From Spirochaetaceae bacterium (GTDB lineage Bacteria; Spirochaetota; Spirochaetia; DSM-27196; SLAA01): a DNA stretch of 8,527 nt. The stretch is from NCBI GenBank assembly GCA_003564775.1, contig PXEI01000285.1, forward strand, positions 1 to 8,527, written 5' to 3'. Below the pieces are notes generated by a model. The model saw nothing but the letters and a program-made list of their open reading frames with translations. It was not told the origin of the DNA and ran no database searches. Positions 6,033-8,527 of this stretch are shown piece by piece (the stretch's first letter is position 1; each line of letters starts with the position of its first letter). The position numbers and the translations under genes were made by a program.

Positions 6033-6803
6033 ATGCAGTACCCAGATGCAACAACCAATCAGCAGATCAAACGCATGCAGCAGCTTGTACAGGAGTCTGC
6101 GCGAGTAGCGGTACTCACCGGCGCCGGAATCTCTGCGGAAAGTGGCATCCCAACCTTTCGTGACGCCCAGACCGGATACTGGAGCAGGTTCCGTCCGGAG
6201 GACTTGGCGACGGAAGAAGCCTTCCGACGTGATCCAGAGACGGTCTGGAGGTGGTATGCCGAACGGCGAGCCGCGGTTCACGCGGCCGCACCGAATGCGG
6301 GCCATATCGCCTTGTCTCGTTGGGAAGCCCGTGTGCCAAGCTTCACCCTCATTACGCAGAACGTCGACGGCTTGCATGCACGCGCGGGAAGCAAAAACCT
6401 CATTGAGATTCATGGGAACATACTGAGGGTGCGCTGTTTCGCCAGATGCGTCTCATACTCCAGGCGGGACGAGATTGAGGTGATCACCTCCGCAGCGGAT
6501 ACGGTTCCACGGTGTCCAGAATGTGGAGACTACCTGCGCCCGGATGTTGTCTGGTTTGGAGAGAACCTGCCCGAAGCCGGAATTGCCCGCGCTTTCACTG
6601 CTGCCGAGCAAGCCGACCTTTTTTTGTGCGTTGGAACCTCAGCGGTGGTGTACCCGGCCGCAATGGTGCCGCAGACGGCCCTCGAGTCAGGAGCAACCGT
6701 GGTGGAGATTAACCCTGAGGAAACACCGCTCTCGACCTTGGTGCATCTGTCGCTTCGCGGCACGGCTGCGGATCTGCTACCTCAAGTGCTGGGCCTGGAT
6801 TAA
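6033..6803 (+). CDS. NAD-dependent protein deacylase, class III sirtuin (CobB/SIRT5-like)
   Basis: The 256-residue protein has the full sirtuin core: GAGISAESGIPTFR (30-43), TQNVDGLH (108-115), catalytic His127 in IHGN (126-129), VVWFGENLP (172-180) and CVGTSAVVYP (199-208). Residues Tyr75 and Arg78 in WYAERR form the Y-x-x-R pair that binds the carboxylate of succinyl-, malonyl- or glutaryl-lysine in SIRT5 and CobB, which marks class III. Zinc ligands are Cys135, 139, 161 and 164; the first pair is spaced C-x3-C rather than the usual C-x2-C. It removes acyl groups from lysines in the cytoplasm, using NAD. The ATG at 6033 has AGGA about 8 nt upstream and follows the transporter stop by 9 nt. 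A sirtuin beside acyl-CoA-producing genes would suit control of non-enzymatic acylation, but that link is inference. Confidence 0.93.
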   Translation: MQYPDATTNQQIKRMQQLVQESARVAVLTGAGISAESGIPTFRDAQTGYWSRFRPEDLATEEAFRRDPETVWRWYAERRAAVHAAAPNAGHIALSRWEARVPSFTLITQNVDGLHARAGSKNLIEIHGNILRVRCFARCVSYSRRDEIEVITSAADTVPRCPECGDYLRPDVVWFGENLPEAGIARAFTAAEQADLFLCVGTSAVVYPAAMVPQTALESGATVVEINPEETPLSTLVHLSLRGTAADLLPQVLGLD

Positions 6804-6814
6804 GCAGCCTGAGT

Positions 6815-7987
6815 TCAGCCAGCGTGTTCCAGTGCCTGATCGATGTCGGCAATGATATCCCCCACCGTTTCCAGCCCAACAGAGATGCGCACAAGTCCCG
6901 GGGTAATGTTGACCGCTGCCCGTTCTGCATCACTGAGTTTAGAATGGGTTGTGGAAGCCGGATGTGTTGCAATACTACGACTGTCTCCGAGATTGGAACT
7001 AAGGGTTATCATTTTTAAGGCATCAAGAAACTGTGTTCCGGCGTGATAGCCCCCGGCGAGTTCCAGGGTGACAATGCCTCCGCCATGACGCATCTGCCGT
7101 TTTGCAAGCTCCAGTTGAGGATGGCTCTCCAAAAATGGGTAGTTCACCGCGCTCAGCTTCGGGTGCCCCTCCAGGTGCCGGGCGAGCGCAAGGGCGTTTT
7201 CGCAGTGCCGCTCCATGCGAACCGCAAGCGTCTCCAGGCTTTTGGAGAGCACCCAGGCGTTAAAGGGCGACATGGAAGGCCCGGTCTGACGGGCAAAGAA
7301 CTTCACCTTGTCTATGACCTCACGACTTCCCAGCACCGCACCCCCCAGCACTCGGCCTTGTCCGTCCATGAACTTTGTAGCCGAGTGGGTAACGATACTC
7401 GCCCCATACCGTGCAGGGTTCTGCAGGTAAGGGGTGGCAAAACAGTTATCTATGTTCAAGAGCAGCTCTTGCTCCTTTGCCAGCTCACCAAGAAACGCAA
7501 GATCTACCAGCGCCAGTCCCGGGTTCGAGGGCGTCTCTGCCATGAGCATTTTTGTGTTGGGCTTTATGGCCGCCTTCCAACCGGCATGATCACTCGGATC
7601 CACGTAGGTATGCTCAATTCCCCAGCGCGGGAGAATCTGGGTAAGAATCTGATGCGTTGACCCAAAGAGTGCGCGCGAGGCCACCACGTGATCCCCGGCA
7701 TTCAGGAAACTGGCCAGGCCCGCAAACATTGCCGCCATTCCGCTTGCGGTCGCCACGCCCGTCTCACACCCCTCCAGCTTCGCCAGCTTTTGGATGAACT
7801 CATCAACATTTGGGTTGCTGTAGCGCGAGTAAATTGCACCCTCAACCTCGTCGGCAAACAGGGCCCGCGCATGCTCGGCAGATTCGAAAACATAACTCGA
7901 GGTGAGATACACCGGCACAGCGTGCTCGCGGTGCGCGCTGCGTTCAATCTGACCGCGGATTGCCTCGGTTTCAAAGTGTTCGTTCAT
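6815..7987 (-). CDS. metZ: O-succinylhomoserine sulfhydrylase, PLP-dependent (MetZ-like)
   Basis: The 390-residue protein is a Cys/Met-metabolism PLP enzyme. Motifs are YSRYSNPN (53-60), ASGMAA (81-86) for cofactor binding, ETPSNP (151-156), Asp180 in NIDNCFATP (178-186), and the Schiff-base Lys205 in HSATKFMDGQGRVLGG (201-216). The DNCF and DGQGRVLGG segments match O-succinylhomoserine sulfhydrylase (MetZ), which makes homocysteine from O-succinylhomoserine and sulfide in methionine synthesis. Cystathionine gamma-synthase, gamma-lyase or O-acetylhomoserine sulfhydrylase are less likely alternatives. The reading frame stays open upstream to about 8188, but the ATG at 7987 is preferred: GGAGG (7996-8000) lies 8 nt upstream and the family's N-terminus fits. 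It converges on the sirtuin gene with an 11-bp gap and no visible terminator, and is divergent from the PBP gene. Confidence 0.88.
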   Translation of the reverse strand: MNEHFETEAIRGQIERSAHREHAVPVYLTSSYVFESAEHARALFADEVEGAIYSRYSNPNVDEFIQKLAKLEGCETGVATASGMAAMFAGLASFLNAGDHVVASRALFGSTHQILTQILPRWGIEHTYVDPSDHAGWKAAIKPNTKMLMAETPSNPGLALVDLAFLGELAKEQELLLNIDNCFATPYLQNPARYGASIVTHSATKFMDGQGRVLGGAVLGSREVIDKVKFFARQTGPSMSPFNAWVLSKSLETLAVRMERHCENALALARHLEGHPKLSAVNYPFLESHPQLELAKRQMRHGGGIVTLELAGGYHAGTQFLDALKMITLSSNLGDSRSIATHPASTTHSKLSDAERAAVNITPGLVRISVGLETVGDIIADIDQALEHAG

Positions 7988-8047
7988 TGGTTGGGCCTCC
8001 AGTTGTGGCTTGAGCTGAGCTTCTCCGTACACGCGCTGCAGACGCAC

Positions 8048-8076
8048 GTTAGAACATACTCCTGAACCCGCTGCAA
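8048..8076 (-). promoter_or_regulatory. Possible metZ promoter
   Basis: On the minus strand TTGCAG (8071-8076) and TCTAAC (8048-8053) are separated by 17 bp, each a partial match to sigma-70 consensus. The predicted start near 8041 gives a 54-nt leader, too short for any known SAM riboswitch, and I see no riboswitch motif. The promoter overlaps the paired direct repeat listed separately, which fits repressor control. Consensus-based only. Confidence 0.35.
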
Positions 8077-8088
8077 CATACTCCTGAA
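8053..8088. repeat. Perfect 14-bp direct repeat upstream of metZ (possible operator)
   Basis: AACATACTCCTGAA occurs at 8053-8066 and again, exactly, at 8075-8088, with an 8-bp spacer. The 22-bp period is about two helical turns, so a protein binding both would sit on one DNA face. The copies overlap the -35 and spacer of the possible metZ promoter. The region reads through in the metZ frame but lies upstream of the preferred start, so coding constraint does not explain the repeat. Confidence 0.6.
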
Positions 8089-8219
8089 TTTGACGATCTT
8101 GTTCAAGAATGTCCACCATGGATCGACGCTGTTGGCACGGTGAACACGTTTTTGTCACAGCCAGCTGAGCCGTAGACCTCGGTAGCAAAAGGCGTTACCC
8201 TGTCAGTCAGGGCTGATTC

Positions 8220-8527
8220 ATGAGTAATTTACCAAGCAATAGCAGGCACAGAGCGTCGGGAGTCCGGAATGACGGACTGCGTTGGCGAAGCCTGGTTTTT
8301 GGAACCGTGGTGACCTTGTTTTTCCTTGGATATCTTGGGCACCTGTTTTCCCTTCAGGTTATTGACGGGCAGTTCCATGCTGCGCAGGCAGTGCTTCTTA
8401 CCAGGCGGGGAAGCACCCTTCCCGCGCCACGGGGTGAAATATTTGATCGCCACGTTGATGAACCAGTTGCTGGCAACCGAACATCCTTCACCATTAAACT
8501 GAATCCGGCTCTCGTACCAGCTGGTCA
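8220..8527 (+). CDS. Penicillin-binding protein 2-type transpeptidase (N-terminal fragment)
   Basis: The first 102 codons are present and the gene runs off the right edge. A basic cytoplasmic tail (1-23) is followed by one membrane anchor (about 24-46, SLVFGTVVTLFFLGYLGHLF). LQVIDG and then APRGEIFDR (69-77) follow; the latter is the hallmark at the start of the PBP dimerisation domain in PBP2/FtsI proteins. The continuation (PVAGNRTSFTIKLNP) fits this domain. The full protein would be a class B PBP of around 600 residues cross-linking peptidoglycan during elongation (MrdA) or division (FtsI); the fragment cannot separate these, though PBP2 is favoured. The ATG at 8220 has AGGG 7 nt upstream, within a small hairpin (CCCTG 8198-8202, CAGGG 8208-8212) that may reduce access to it. 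No convincing promoter is seen; TTGTCA at 8152-8157 could be a -35. Confidence 0.82.
   Translation, partial: MSNLPSNSRHRASGVRNDGLRWRSLVFGTVVTLFFLGYLGHLFSLQVIDGQFHAAQAVLLTRRGSTLPAPRGEIFDRHVDEPVAGNRTSFTIKLNPALVPAG

Noticed and set aside
6788..6823. GCTGG...CCAGC pairing at the convergent sirtuin/metZ ends as a bidirectional terminator
   Set aside because: A 5-bp stem with a 26-nt loop and no flanking T-runs is too weak.
8133..8148. TGGCACG on the plus strand, a possible second sigma-54 promoter facing the PBP gene
   Set aside because: At the required spacing the -12 box reads AC instead of the invariant GC, so it lacks the essential dinucleotide.
7988..8188. In-frame N-terminal extension of metZ by 67 codons
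   Set aside because: The ATG at 7987 has a well-placed GGAGG site and matches the family's N-terminus; the extension contains the direct repeat and promoter-like boxes and has no recognisable domain.
7988..8219. SAM riboswitch or T-box upstream of metZ
   Set aside because: No SAM-I, SAM-II or T-box conserved sequence or plausible multi-helix fold could be seen by eye on the minus strand.
8229..8453. 74-codon minus-strand reading frame opposite the PBP gene
   Set aside because: It lies antisense to the clear PBP N-terminus, has no ribosome site of note and no recognisable motif.

Overview
The window (about 58% GC by eye) looks like chromosomal DNA of an anaerobic, fermentative bacterium. All 2-oxoacid oxidation genes seen are of the ferredoxin-dependent type rather than the lipoamide-dependent type, and they sit with a butyrate-kinase family gene. 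The N-terminus of the PBP2-like protein at the right edge and the overall gene mix would fit a spirochaete of the Spirochaetaceae type, but I cannot prove the lineage from sequence alone. There are no rRNAs, tRNAs, insertion sequences or CRISPR arrays, and no gene-free stretch longer than about 230 bases.

Left block, minus strand (5217 down to 1): a sigma-54 activator with two PAS domains is followed by a 225-bp intergenic region. Then comes a tightly packed operon: butyrate/branched-chain acid kinase (buk), an uncharacterised P-loop ATPase, a 2x[4Fe-4S] ferredoxin subunit, 2-oxoacid:ferredoxin oxidoreductase alpha subunit (vorB) and the start of its TPP-binding beta subunit (vorA, cut by the window edge). 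Genes overlap by 1 to 14 nt or are 10 nt apart, and each has its own Shine-Dalgarno site, so they are almost certainly co-transcribed. The intergenic region holds a near-consensus sigma-54 promoter (TGGCACG-N4-ATGCA) directly before buk. About 140-185 bp upstream of the predicted start site is a cluster of three dyads built on GCGCAA-N4-TTGCGC, which look like the activator's enhancer sites. Together this reads as a self-contained, sigma-54-controlled module. VOR oxidises branched-chain 2-oxoacids to acyl-CoA and reduces ferredoxin, and Buk then makes ATP from the acyl-phosphate. It parallels the Bacillus bkd operon, but with a ferredoxin oxidoreductase in place of the dehydrogenase complex. 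A phosphotransacylase (ptb), needed to link acyl-CoA to Buk, is not in the window.

Middle block, plus strand (5301-6803): a TSUP/TauE-family membrane transporter and, 9 nt later, a class III (desuccinylase/deacylase-type) sirtuin, divergent from the activator.

Right block: metZ (O-succinylhomoserine sulfhydrylase) on the minus strand converges on the sirtuin gene with an 11-bp gap. Its upstream region carries a perfect 14-bp direct repeat with a 22-bp period, placed over a plausible promoter. Divergent from metZ, on the plus strand, begins a penicillin-binding protein of the PBP2 type, truncated by the window edge.
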